Assembly: GCF_014395785.1 (NCBI RefSeq)
Contig: NZ_CP060713.1
Span: 4,120,501-4,184,500, forward strand
DNA length: 64,000 nt
Source: Nocardioides mesophilus
Lineage (GTDB): Bacteria; Actinomycetota; Actinomycetes; Propionibacteriales; Nocardioidaceae
Direction of reading: 5' to 3'
Below the pieces are notes generated by a model. That model was not told where the DNA came from, made no database searches, and saw only the letters and a program-made list of their open reading frames with translations. The position numbers and the translations under genes were made by a program. Of the stretch, positions 31,265 through 40,800 are shown in pieces (position 1 is the stretch's first letter; each line of letters begins with the position of its first letter).

Positions 31265-32400
31265 GACGTGCTGACCGGCACGAGCGAGGCGATGGCGTCG
31301 ACCACGTCCACGCGCCGGAGCCAGCTGGTCGGCGGCTGGTCCGTGCGGGGGGTCGAGAGGGCGGTGCCAAGCCCGGAGGCGAGGTGTTCCCGGTCTCGTA
31401 TCCAGGGCACCAGGCCGGCTTTGTCGAGGGCCTGGGCGTTCGTCTCGCCGTGACCCGAGATGCATCGGTAGGTGACGCTCGGTACGCCGGCAGCCAGCGC
31501 CTCCAGCGAGGTGGAGCCTCCCGAGTTCTGCACGACGGCGTCCACGGCGTGCAGCAGGGCGGGCATGTCCTCGATCCAGCCGAGCCCTGGCGCCGAGCTG
31601 CGGCGGATCCGGTGCAGCAGCCGCTGGTTGTGCCCGCAGAGCACGACCGGCACTCCCTGGCCGGTAGCCACGATCTCCGCGGCTGCCTTCTCGAGCTCGC
31701 CGATCCCGCACGACCCCCCGGTGACCAGGACCAGTCGCCGATCGAGCGGCAGCCCCCATGCGTGCCGGGACTCGGCCCGTGTCGTGCCGGCTACCAGGGG
31801 AGCGCTGAAGGCTTCCGGCACCGCCGGCCGTACCACCCGAACGTCCCGGGCACCGCGTTGCCGGGCCTCGCGGGCGGGCAGTTCGTTCAGGGCCAGGTGA
31901 AGGTCGACCGACGGGTGCACCCACAGGGGGTGGACGGACATGTCGGTCAGGTAGGTGACCACCGGGTTCGTGAGGAGACCCTGCGCCTTCAGGTTGCCCA
32001 GGGCCTGGCTGGCGAACGGATGTGTCGAGACGATGGTGTCGGCTCCGTCGGCGGCGAGCGCCAGCAGCGCGGCATCCGCGCCGCCCAGGGCGCGACCGGC
32101 GGCTCGCACCAGAGCGGGGTGACGTTCGAGCCGATCGAGCGTCCAGCTCCAGGTCGCCGGGAAGGACTGGACCTGGCGCAGGTAGCCAGCCCTGACGATG
32201 CGGCCCAGGTGGCCGGGCATCAGGTCGACGATGTCCCAGGTCCGCGTGGTGTACCCACGAGCCTCGAGGCGCCCCGCGATCTCCAGGGCAGCGGCATCGT
32301 GGCCGGCGCCGAAGCTGCCCGAGACGATGTCCACCAGCCCGGTATGTCGCGATGGCTGAGCTCGTGAGCTGGCCGCTGATGACGGGATGGTGAGAGACAT
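31261..32400 (-). CDS. MGDG synthase-like glycosyltransferase (GT28)
   Basis: A 379-residue enzyme. The start DIVSGSFGAGHDAAALEIAGRL matches the N-terminal MGDG_synth domain, with a Gly-rich loop and the His. The UDP-sugar-binding C-terminal half contains VTGGSCGIGELEKAA, LGWIEDMPALLHAVDAVVQNSGGSTSLEALA and a G-x-E-T-N-A motif (SGHGETNAQAL). Such enzymes glycosylate diacylglycerol to make membrane glycolipids. The stop overlaps the start of the deacetylase gene, so both may act on the same glycolipid. Confidence 0.85.
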   Translation of the reverse strand: MSLTIPSSAASSRAQPSRHTGLVDIVSGSFGAGHDAAALEIAGRLEARGYTTRTWDIVDLMPGHLGRIVRAGYLRQVQSFPATWSWTLDRLERHPALVRAAGRALGGADAALLALAADGADTIVSTHPFASQALGNLKAQGLLTNPVVTYLTDMSVHPLWVHPSVDLHLALNELPAREARQRGARDVRVVRPAVPEAFSAPLVAGTTRAESRHAWGLPLDRRLVLVTGGSCGIGELEKAAAEIVATGQGVPVVLCGHNQRLLHRIRRSSAPGLGWIEDMPALLHAVDAVVQNSGGSTSLEALAAGVPSVTYRCISGHGETNAQALDKAGLVPWIRDREHLASGLGTALSTPRTDQPPTSWLRRVDVVDAIASLVPVSTS

Positions 32401-32500
32401 GGCGACTCCTGGATGGGTTCCGAGGGGTCGATCTCTCGGACTTGATCAAGTCAAGCGCGCACGCATGACCGCAGCATGAAGGGAGCGCGCCCCCGACTTT

Positions 32501-32599
32501 CGATCTCACCCGCCGAGGGTGACGCTCCGTTCCGCCCGAGGCACCCTCATGGGTGAGTACGACCTCGAGCTGACAGGGACTGCGCACCAGCCCGCGGGA
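32501..32599 (+). repeat. ~100-bp element, copy A (orphan)
   Basis: It matches 36076-36175 with about six substitutions and one indel. It has a TCACCC/GGGTGA hairpin, then CGAGG and CCTCG enclosing a CACCC-TCAT-GGGTG hairpin, then a nearly invariant 3' half ending CCCGCGGGA. In copy B the inner stem is CGCCC/GGGTG, so pairing is kept despite a change. Copy A has no gene after it on the plus strand; the next gene is on the opposite strand. Confidence 0.75.
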
Positions 32600-32693
32600 C
32601 GTGTGCTTGCCAGGCCGCGGTCAGCGCGGCGGCACGCGAGCACCCGCCTCACCAAGACCGGCGACGGCGCCGCAGCCACAACCGTGGCGGTGA

Positions 32694-33290
32694 TCACCCG
32701 CTGACAGGATTTCCGCTTTCGTCGCCTCGCGGGAGTGCCGAGGCGACCAGTCGGCCGGCCGCGATCTTAGCCACACGGGCGGCCTCGGGGTCGGCGGCGA
32801 GCGCGCCATCGGCCAGGCCGCCGTCGAGCAGCAGAGCCAGTGACCTGGCGAGGGAGTCCGAGTCGTCGGCGCCTGCCCCGGTGGCCAGCTCGCGCAGCCA
32901 GCCGAGCACCGCCTGCTTGTGCGCCACGGTGCGCTCGTGGACCGGGGTGCCGGGGGCGGCCTCCGCAGCGGCGTTGATGAACGCGCAGCCCCGGTAGCCC
33001 TCGCGCCGGCAGGCCGTTCCCAATGCGTCGAAAACTCCGATCAGCTGGGCTGCCGGATCGGGCCCTGCTGCCTCGGCCGCCTCGCGCAGCTGGCCGGTCC
33101 AGATGCCGTCGACCTTGTCCAGGTAGGCGAGGACCAGCGCGTCCTTGGCCGGGAAGTGCTTGTAGAAGGTCGCCTTCGCCACACCGGACTCGGCGATGAT
33201 CAGGTCCACGCCGACCGCACGGATGCCGCGGGCATAGAAGAGCCGGAAGGCAGTGTCGAGGATGCGGTCGCGAGCGGGGGAGGGGATCAC
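32694..33290 (-). CDS. TetR family transcriptional regulator
   Basis: A 198-residue repressor. The N-terminal HTH is DRILDTAFRLFYARGIRAVGVDLIIAESGVAKATFYKHF (in part; recognition helix KATFYKHF), the classical TetR pattern. The C-terminal region CRREGYRGCAFINAAAEA resembles the TetR_C subgroup of YxaF/LmrA-like regulators. The GTG at 33290 places the HTH eight residues from the start and keeps both operators upstream. It is divergent from the reductase/SDR/F420-type operon. Confidence 0.9.
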   Translation of the reverse strand: MIPSPARDRILDTAFRLFYARGIRAVGVDLIIAESGVAKATFYKHFPAKDALVLAYLDKVDGIWTGQLREAAEAAGPDPAAQLIGVFDALGTACRREGYRGCAFINAAAEAAPGTPVHERTVAHKQAVLGWLRELATGAGADDSDSLARSLALLLDGGLADGALAADPEAARVAKIAAGRLVASALPRGDESGNPVSG

Positions 33291-33301
33291 CCCTTGAGGA
33301 T

Positions 33302-33351
33302 AGACAGACCTGTCTGCTAGCGTCCATTCGCAAGGACAGACAGATCTGTCT
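33302..33351. promoter_or_regulatory. Two TetR-type operators in the divergent spacer
   Basis: AGACAGACCTGTCT at 33302-33315 (6-bp arms, 2-base centre) and AGACAGATCTGTCT at 33338-33351 (a perfect 14-bp palindrome), 36 bp apart centre to centre. One is near each start, as expected for simultaneous autorepression and repression of the operon at 33378. Confidence 0.8.
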
Positions 33352-33377
33352 ACCTCGTCAACTCCAAAGGATCCTCG

Positions 33378-34055
33378 ATGAACATCGCAGTCCTCGGCAC
33401 CGGCATGGTCGGCCAGGCGCTGGCCGGTCGCCTGCACGAGCTCGGCCACTCCGTGGTGGTGGGCACACGCGACCCACAGGCAACGCTGGCCCGAACCGAG
33501 CCCGGTCCCATGGGCAACCCGCCCTTCTCCGCCTGGCACAGCACCCACTCCAGCGTCGGCCTGGCTACCTTCGCCGACGCGGCTGCCGGCGCGGACTTGG
33601 TCGTGAACGCCTCCTCGGGCGCAGCCACCCTCGACGTGCTCGGTTCAGCCGGGTCCGACAACCTGGCCGGCAAGGTGCTCCTCGACATCGCCAACCCCCT
33701 GGACTTCTCCGCCGGCTTCCCGCCCACCCTGTCGGTCAAGGACACCGACTCCTTGGGTGAGCAGCTCCAGCGCGCTTTCCCGAAGGCAAAGGTGGTCAAG
33801 GCCCTCAACACCCTCACCGCGTCGCTGATGGTCGAGCCGAAGTCGCTGGGCGAGTCCAGCACGGTCTTCGTCTCCGGCGAGGACTCTGCGGCCAAGGCCA
33901 TGGTGGTCGAGCTCCTGGAGTCCTTCGGTCACGACGACGTGATCGACCTCGGCGGAATCGAGACCGCTCGCGGCACCGAGATGTTGCTGCCGATCTGGCT
34001 GCGGCTGATGGGCACCCTCGGCACCGGACACTTCAACTTCAAGGTCGTCCGCTGA
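33378..34055 (+). CDS. NAD(P)-binding reductase of the F420-dependent NADP oxidoreductase type
   Basis: A 225-residue single Rossmann protein. The nucleotide motif is IAVLGTGMVGQALAGRL at the very start, and VVVGTRDPQAT has the NADP-type Arg. Further blocks are VLLDIANPLDFSAGFPP and KVVKALNTLTASLMV. It resembles F420H2:NADP oxidoreductase-like proteins, although many members do not use F420. It is first in an operon with an SDR and a luciferase-like oxidoreductase, under the two TetR-type operators. Confidence 0.85.
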   Translation: MNIAVLGTGMVGQALAGRLHELGHSVVVGTRDPQATLARTEPGPMGNPPFSAWHSTHSSVGLATFADAAAGADLVVNASSGAATLDVLGSAGSDNLAGKVLLDIANPLDFSAGFPPTLSVKDTDSLGEQLQRAFPKAKVVKALNTLTASLMVEPKSLGESSTVFVSGEDSAAKAMVVELLESFGHDDVIDLGGIETARGTEMLLPIWLRLMGTLGTGHFNFKVVR

Positions 34056-34057
34056 CC

Positions 34058-34951
34058 ATGAGCCCCGACATGCACGGCACCACCGTGCTGGTCACCGGCG
34101 GGACCGGCGGCATCGGCTTGGCCACGGCCACCGGCCTCGCTGGGCTCGGCGCCCGGATCGGCATCGTGGGTCGCTCCGCCGTGCGCGGGATGGCGGCCGC
34201 GGACGCCATACGGCAGAAGGTGCCGTCGGCCCAGGTGGACGTGTTCGAGGCGGACCTGTCGTCCCAGGCGGAGGTACGCCGCCTCGCCACCGCGGTCCGA
34301 GCGACGTACTCGCGTCTGGACGCGCTGGTCAACAACGTCGGCGGCTACTGGGCGCACCGGCACCTGACTGTGGACGGCCTGGAGCGGACGTTCGCACTCA
34401 ACCACCTCGCACCATTCCTGCTCACGCACGAGCTGCTGGACCTGCTGCTGGCCAGCGGTCCGGCGAGGGTGGTCACTGTCTCCTCCGGCGCGCAGGCGAT
34501 GGGGCGGATCGACTTCGACGACCTGCAGGGCGAGCGGGCCTACAACGGCCAACGTGCCTACAACCAGTCCAAGCTCGCCAACGTCCTGTTCACCTATGAG
34601 CTGGCCCGCCGGCTCGAGGGCACCGGCGTGACAGCGACAGTGCTGCACCCCGGTGTGGTGCGCACCTCCTTCGGTCGCGAGGACAGCGGTCGGTGGATGC
34701 GGACGCTGCAGCCGCTGGCCCGGCTGCTCATGAAGACTCCTGAGCAGGGGGCCGCGACCCCGATCCACCTGGCGAGCTCGCCAGAGGTCGCCGGGATGAG
34801 CGGCGTCTACTTCGCCAACCAACGAGTGAAGCGGTCGTCGAGGGCCAGCTACGACCACGACCTGGCCCGCAGGCTGTGGGAGGTCAGCTCCGCGCTCGTG
34901 GGAGTCGAGCAGGACCCCCACCCGCCGCTCGCCACGAAGGAGGAGACATGA
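34058..34951 (+). CDS. Short-chain dehydrogenase/reductase
   Basis: A 297-residue SDR. The cofactor motif is VTGGTGGIGLATATGLA, NNVGG follows, and the catalytic Ser is in VVTVSSGAQAMG. YNQSK is the Tyr-x-x-x-Lys pair, and HPGVVRTSFGRE comes after it. The length and HPG motif fit the retinol-dehydrogenase-like subgroup. It starts two bases after the preceding stop and overlaps the next gene (ATGA), so the three genes are one unit. Substrate unknown. Confidence 0.9.
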   Translation: MSPDMHGTTVLVTGGTGGIGLATATGLAGLGARIGIVGRSAVRGMAAADAIRQKVPSAQVDVFEADLSSQAEVRRLATAVRATYSRLDALVNNVGGYWAHRHLTVDGLERTFALNHLAPFLLTHELLDLLLASGPARVVTVSSGAQAMGRIDFDDLQGERAYNGQRAYNQSKLANVLFTYELARRLEGTGVTATVLHPGVVRTSFGREDSGRWMRTLQPLARLLMKTPEQGAATPIHLASSPEVAGMSGVYFANQRVKRSSRASYDHDLARRLWEVSSALVGVEQDPHPPLATKEET

Positions 34952-35835
34952 GGCTCGGCGTGCATCTGGTGAACTTCAGCCTGCCCGGAGGTCCGGAAAC
35001 CATCGGCGCCACCCTCGCGGCCACCGGGAGGGCGGTGGAGGAGGCGGGCCTGGACAACGTGTCGCTCATGGACCACTACTTCCAGCTCGAGTTCCTTGCG
35101 GGTCCGGACGAGCCGATGCTCGAGGGATACACAGCGCTCGGCTTCCTGGCGGCGCACACCACGTCGGTCGAGCTCCAGCTCCTGATGACCGGTGTGACCT
35201 ACCGGCACCCGGGCCTGCTCGCCAAGATCGTGTCGACGCTGGACGTGCTCTCCGGCGGCCGCGCGGCGCTGGGAATCGGGGCAGCCTGGTACGAACGGGA
35301 GCACCGCGGGCTCGGCGTACCGTTCCCGCCGCTGGCAGAGCGATTCGAACGGCTCGAGGAGACCCTCGAGATCGTGCGCCAGATGTGGAGCGACGACGAC
35401 GGTCCCTACTCGGGGAAGCACTTCCAGCTCGCCGAGACCATCAACTCACCGCAACCGTTGCGCAAGCCGCACCCACCGGTCATGGTCGGTGGTGGCGGCG
35501 AGCGGAAGACGCTTCGCCTGGTCGCGAAGTACGCCGACGCCTGCAACGTCTTCGCCGGTCATGGCGCGGGCCCGGAGCAGGTCGCGCACAAGCTCGCTGT
35601 GCTGCGCGAGTGGTGCGAGCGGGAGGGCAGGTCGTACGACGAGATCCGTCGGACGGTGCTCTACAACGGTCCGGTGGGGCAGGACGCGGTCGGAGCCGCA
35701 GCCTTCGTCGAGGAGATGCGCGTGCTCGCCGACGTCGGCGTCGACGAGGTGCACGTGATGCCTCTCCAGGGCGACCCGGTGGCCTTCGTCAGGTCGCTCG
35801 GCGAGCACGTCGTGCCTCGCCTGTCCCAGCTCTGA
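34948..35835 (+). CDS. LLM-class (luciferase-like), probably F420-dependent oxidoreductase
   Basis: A 295-residue TIM-barrel protein. It starts MRLGVHLVNFSLPGG and has LMDHYFQ, then VTYRHPGLLAKIVSTLDVLS, GAAWYEREHRGLGVPFPPL and ERFERLEETLEIVRQMW. PPVMVGGGGERKTLRLVAKYADACN is the cofactor phosphate region. This pattern is typical of actinobacterial F420-dependent members. With the two neighbouring reductases it suggests TetR-controlled detoxification of an electrophilic or xenobiotic compound (inference). Confidence 0.88.
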   Translation: MRLGVHLVNFSLPGGPETIGATLAATGRAVEEAGLDNVSLMDHYFQLEFLAGPDEPMLEGYTALGFLAAHTTSVELQLLMTGVTYRHPGLLAKIVSTLDVLSGGRAALGIGAAWYEREHRGLGVPFPPLAERFERLEETLEIVRQMWSDDDGPYSGKHFQLAETINSPQPLRKPHPPVMVGGGGERKTLRLVAKYADACNVFAGHGAGPEQVAHKLAVLREWCEREGRSYDEIRRTVLYNGPVGQDAVGAAAFVEEMRVLADVGVDEVHVMPLQGDPVAFVRSLGEHVVPRLSQL

Positions 35836-36075
35836 GCTGCACAGGATGTCGGCCCTCTCTCACGACATGGTGCCGATCAGCGGGGAGTCGATGCGACCGA
35901 CCACACCGGAGATCGGCGGCTTCACCTCGCGAGAGCTGCTGGCCCTGCTCTGGGCGCTGCCAGGCGGCCAGATCGCTGGCCGCGGCGACCGTGATTCGCG
36001 ACGTCATCGCACGGATGTCCCGCACCCAGCCGATGCAAAGCTCCTCTTCGGTCGGCGACCACGGTGCGTTGTCGC
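35836..36075. other. Gap without a recognised gene
   Basis: About 240 bases between the F420-type operon and repeat copy B. A short frame (SRELLALLWALPGGQIAG) looks protein-like but has no start signal or known family. It may be remnant DNA or the promoter region of the MFS gene. Confidence 0.35.
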
Positions 36076-36175
36076 CGATCTCACCCGCCGCGGGTGACGC
36101 CCCCCTTCCGCCCGAGGCGCCCTAATGGGTGGGTACGACCTCGAGCTGACAGGGACTGCGCACCAGCCCGCGGGA
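36076..36175 (+). repeat. ~100-bp element, copy B, leader of the MFS gene
   Basis: Second copy of the element at 32501-32599. Here it ends directly at GGAGGAGGG, the ribosome site of the MFS gene that starts at 36188. The conserved CCCGCGGGA therefore abuts the Shine-Dalgarno. The stems noted for copy A are kept. The layout resembles a cis-acting RNA leader, but no known class was recognised. Confidence 0.7.
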
Positions 36176-36187
36176 GGAGGGCTGCGC

Positions 36188-37803
36188 ATGGCCGGTCAGA
36201 CGGCGACTGTGTCCCCGGCCAGGAGTGCATCCACCACCGTGCTGCTGACCCTGGCCGCCGGGCAGTTCCTGATGGCGCTCGACAGCTCGGTGATGAACGT
36301 GTCCATCGCGACGGTGGCGAGTGACCTCGGCACCTCGGTCACGGGCGTGCAGAGCGCCATCACGCTGTACACGCTGGTGATGGCGTCGCTCATGATCACG
36401 GGCGGGAAGGTGGGCCAGATCATCGGCCGGAAGCGCGCCTTCGCGCTGGGCTGCGTGATCTACGGGGCCGGGTCGTTCACGCGTCGGTGGCGCCGAACCT
36501 GACCGTGCTGATGCTCGGGTGGTCGCTGCTGGAAGGCATCGGCGCCGCCCTGATCATGCCGGCGATCGTCGCGCTGGTCGCCTCCAACTTCGGCCCAGCC
36601 GAACGTGCCCGGGCCTACGGCATCGTGGCTGCAGCCGCCGCCATCGCGGTAGCGCTGGGACCGCTCATCGGTGGTCTCCTGACGACGTACGCGTCCTGGC
36701 GGTACGTCTTCGCCGGCGAGGTCTTCATGGTCTTGGGCATCCTGCTGCTGGCGCGGCGGATGGCCGACGCGCCCGCCGAGCCGCACGTGCAGCTCGACTG
36801 GGTCGGCACCGTGCTGTCGGCTCTGGGCCTCGGCCTCGTGGTCTTCGGCATCCTCCGGTCCGGCACCTGGGGCTTCTTCTGGCCGAAGCCGAGCGCGCCG
36901 GACTGGCTCGGTCTCTCACCCGTCGTCTGGTTCGTCCTGGGCGGGGGAGTGCTGCTCCTCGGCTTCCTCAACTGGGAGCGCCGACGTCGCGACGCGGGAG
37001 AGGCGGCCCTCATCGACCCATCCCTGCTGCGCAACCCGGGGCTGCAAGGCGGGCTGACCTCCTTCTTCTTCCAGTACCTGCTGCAGAACGGCCTGTTCTT
37101 CACCGTGCCGCTCTTCCTGTCCGTCGCGCTCGGGCTGTCCGCCGTCGAGACGGGCGTGCGGATCCTCCCGCTCTCCCTGGCGCTGCTCCTGACCGCGGTC
37201 GGCGTACCCCGTGCCTTCCCCCACGCCTCGCCCCGCCGGATCGTCAAGCTCGGCTTCCTCGGCCTCTTCCTCGGCATCGTGACGCTGACCGTCGCGCTCG
37301 AGGCCGGAGTCGGCCCCGAGGTGGTCACCTGGCCGATGCTGCTGGCCGGGTTGGGGATCGGCGCGCTGGCCTCGCAGCTGGGCAGCGTCACCGTGTCGGC
37401 GGTGCCCGACGAGGCGAGTGCCGAGGTCGGCGGCCTGCAGAACACGGTCTCCTTCCTCGGTGCCTCGATCGGCACTGCCCTGGCCGGCGCGGTCCTCATC
37501 TCCGGCCTCACCTCCTCCTTCCTCACCGGCATCCAGGAGAACCCAGCCATCCCCCAGAACCTGTCGTCGCAGGCCCAGGTAGACCTCGCCGGAGGGGCGC
37601 CGTTCATCCCCGACGACCAGCTCGAGGCCGCGCTCGAGAACGCGGGAGTGACCGGCAAGACGGCTCAGGCGGTCATGGACGAGAACGAGGAGGCCCGCCT
37701 GGACGGACTCCGGGCGTCCTTGTCCGTGCTCGCGCTCCTCGCGCTCCTGGCCATGTTCTTCACCAACCACCTCCCGACGCGACAGCCCGGCGCGAAAACC
37801 TGA
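36188..37803 (+). pseudogene. MFS multidrug transporter (DHA2, 14-helix type), frameshifted
   Basis: The first ~98 residues (LAAGQFLMALDSSVMNVSIA, then GRKRAFALGCVIYGAGSF) are the usual start of a 14-helix drug:proton antiporter. The frame is lost near 36480 at TTCACGCGTCGG. The rest, from VAPNLTVLMLGWSLLEGIGAA to the stop, continues one base out of phase; one missing base would restore GSFTASVAPNL. The remaining helices and the C-terminal cytoplasmic tail are complete. The ribosome site GGAGGAGGG follows repeat copy B. Substrate unknown. Confidence 0.82.
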
Positions 37804-37876
37804 CCTCTTCGCCCGCCGGAGGAGCCGTGACCATTTACGAGCCCCGCGAGTGACGTAGCGCCAGAACTACGGCAGC

Positions 37877-40800
37877 ATGCAATCCATGAGTGCAGCAGCC
37901 GGGGGAGACGGGCTGCTGCCCTACGTTCCCCAGCTCCTGACCGACTGGAGTCCCACGGGCGCCGACGAACGCCACATGGCTGTCACCGGCACCCTCGCGT
38001 TCGTCGACATCTCCGGTTTCACGCAGCTCACCGAACGCCTCGCTCGCAAGGGCAAGGTCGGCGCGGAAGAGATGAGCGACCTTCTCAGCACGACCTTCGG
38101 GGACCTGCTCACAGAGTCGTACGACGACGGGGCCGACCTGGTGAAGTGGGGCGGCGACGCGATGCTGCTGCTCTTCCACGGCCCCGGTCACGCCGCCCGC
38201 GCCGCTCGTGCGGCCCACCGGATGAGAGCGCGCCTGAGGGTCGTCGGCCAGCTCGCGACGAGCTCCGGACGGGTCCGGCTGCGCATGTCGGTGGGCATCC
38301 ACAGCGGGGACTTCGACTTCTTCCTGGTCGGCGACCCCGCTATCCATCGCGAGCTCCTGATCAGTGGTCCGGCCGCGACCACGACCGCGCAGACCGAGGC
38401 CGCCGCGGCGGCGGGGCAGATCGGGCTCAGCGCCGCCACGGCCGCGCTGCTCGACGGCCGCCTGCTCGGACAGCCGCTGCTCGACGGCCGGTTGCTCAGG
38501 TCTGCTCCCGTCCGGCCGGAGTCGTCCGGGACGTTCGGGGGAAGCCCGAGTCTCGAAGCCGCCCGGCTGCTGCTGCCGCCGCCGATTCGCGCGCTGCTCG
38601 GTGCGGGCCCCGTCGAGCCGGAGCACCGGTTGATCACCGTGGGGTTCGTGCAGTACTCGGGCACCGACGAGCTGCTCGTCACGTCCGGCGCGGCGCGCCT
38701 TGCAGAGGCCCTGGACGAGATGGTGCGCAACGTCCAGCACGCCTGCGCAGACCACGACGTGACCTTCTTCGAGAGCGACATCAACAGCGACGGCGGCAAG
38801 ATCATGCTGACCGCCGGGGCGCCGCGGAGTGCGGACCACGACGAGGAGCGCATGCTGCGGGTCGCTCGGCTGGTCCTCGACCGCGCCGGCCGGCTTCCGC
38901 TTCGCATCGGGATGAACCGCGGGCACGTGTTCTCGGGGACTTCGGCCCGTCGTTCCGTCGCACCTACTCGGTCAAGGGCGATGCGATCAACCTCGCGGCG
39001 AGGGTGATGGCGAAGGCGGCTCCCGGTCAGGCGCTTGCCACGCTCGAGGTGCTCAGCCGGTCCCAGACGGTCTTCCGCACGGTCGAGCTGCCGCCCTTCA
39101 GGGTGAAGGGAAAGGCACAGCTCGTGCACGCCGCGGACGTGGGGCAGCGTGTCGGCGCCCGCGTCGAGGAGCGACCGGCCGCGCCGCTGGTCGGGCGCGA
39201 CGACGAGGTGCAGGCACTCGAGCGGGCCGTCGAGGAAGCCCGCGCAGGCCGTGGCCGGCTTCTCGAGGTCGTGGGCGGTGCCGGGCTCGGCAAGTCCCGG
39301 CTCGTGACCGAGGTCCTGACGCGTCGAGAGGACCTCGACGTGCTACCCGCTCCCTGCGAGGCTTACGAGTCGTCAACGCCGTACTTCCCCTTCCGTCGGC
39401 TGTTGCGCGCCGTCTTCGAGGTCCCTCCTGACGCCGCCCCGGAGCGGGTCGCCGAGCTGGTGGCCCGTCGCGTGTCGGCGACGGCGCCGCACCTGGTGCC
39501 CTGGCTGCCGCTGCTCGGCGTCCCGATGGACGTGCCGCTGCCCCCGACCCGGGAGACCGCCGAGCTGGACGAGCAGTTCCGCAAGAGCCGGTTGGAGAGC
39601 GTGGTCACCGAGGTCCTGGGCGCGGTCCTCACCGACCCGACCGTCTTCGTGATCGAGGACGCCCATCTGATGGACGACGCCTCGGTCGACCTCCTGCACT
39701 CCCTGTGCGACGAGCTAGGGGACCGACCGCTTCTCGTGGTCGTGACCCTGCGGGAGCGTCCGAAGGACCTCACGGCAAGCGCGGGCACGGCCCTCACGAC
39801 GCTCAAGCTGGAGCCGCTGGACCCCACGGCCGCGCTCGCGCTGGTCCAAGGGATGCGCGGGGAGCGTCCGCTCACACCGCAGGCAGCCTCGGAGATCGTC
39901 GCGCGCGGTGGCGGCAACCCGATGTTCTTGGAAGCGCTGGTGCTCGAGGCCGGGCGGGCCGGGTCCCTCGCGCGACTTCCCGAGTCGGTGGAAGCGCTGG
40001 TGACCAGCCAGATCGACCGGCTGGACCCCGCGGACCGGACCGTCGTGCGCTACGCCGCGGTGTTCGGAACCGTGGTCGACGAGACCGCCCTGGACCTCCT
40101 GCTCGAGCACCACGACGCGCAAGTGCCCGTCGGTGCGATGCGGCGCCTCGCCGACATGCTGGAGCGCGACGGTCAGGGCGGTCTGCGGTTCCGCAACGCG
40201 CTGATCCGCGACGTCGCCTACGAAGGTCTTCCCTACAGTCGCCGCAAGGCTCTGCACGACCACGTGGGTCAGGTGCTGGAGCAGGCCACCGAGGCGCCGC
40301 AGAACCAGTGCGAGCTGCTGTCCCTGCACTTCTTCCACGCCGGCCGGCACGAGCAGGCCTGGCGGTACTCGGTGCTGGCAGGCGATCGGGCGTTGGCGAA
40401 GTTCGCCCACGGCGAGGCGATCGAGTTCTTCGCCCGCGCCGTCCAGTCAGCGAGCCAGCGACGCGTCGAGGACCGTTACGAGGTCGCCCGGGTGTACGAG
40501 CGGCTGGCGGACTCGCGTTGGCTGGTCGGGCTGACGCAGGAGGCAGCTGAAGCCTACGCCGCTGCCCGGGGCTACCTCCGCGGGGACCCGGTGCGGCTGG
40601 CCGGCATCATCGAGAAGGAGAGCAGGATCGACCAGCGGCGGCGCAAGCACAGCGTCGCCCTGCGCCGCATCTCCACCGGGCTGAACAGGCTCGTGGGCGT
40701 TCCCGGCTCTCCGGCGGGAGTGGCACGCTCGCTGCTCGCCCGCCGGTACGCCCACAGCAGGTTCAGCCAGGGACAGATCGACGAGGCGCTGCGTTGGGCC

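Noticed and set aside
30047-32587. An 846-codon open frame on the minus strand covering the FUSC, deacetylase and glycosyltransferase genes
   Set aside because: Most of it is out of frame with recognisable proteins. Only a short piece (from 31264) matters, as the true N-terminus of the frameshifted deacetylase.
32501-36175. The duplicated element as ends of an insertion sequence
   Set aside because: Copies are in direct orientation, are internally structured, and no transposase or target duplication lies between them; the genes between are ordinary regulator and enzyme genes.
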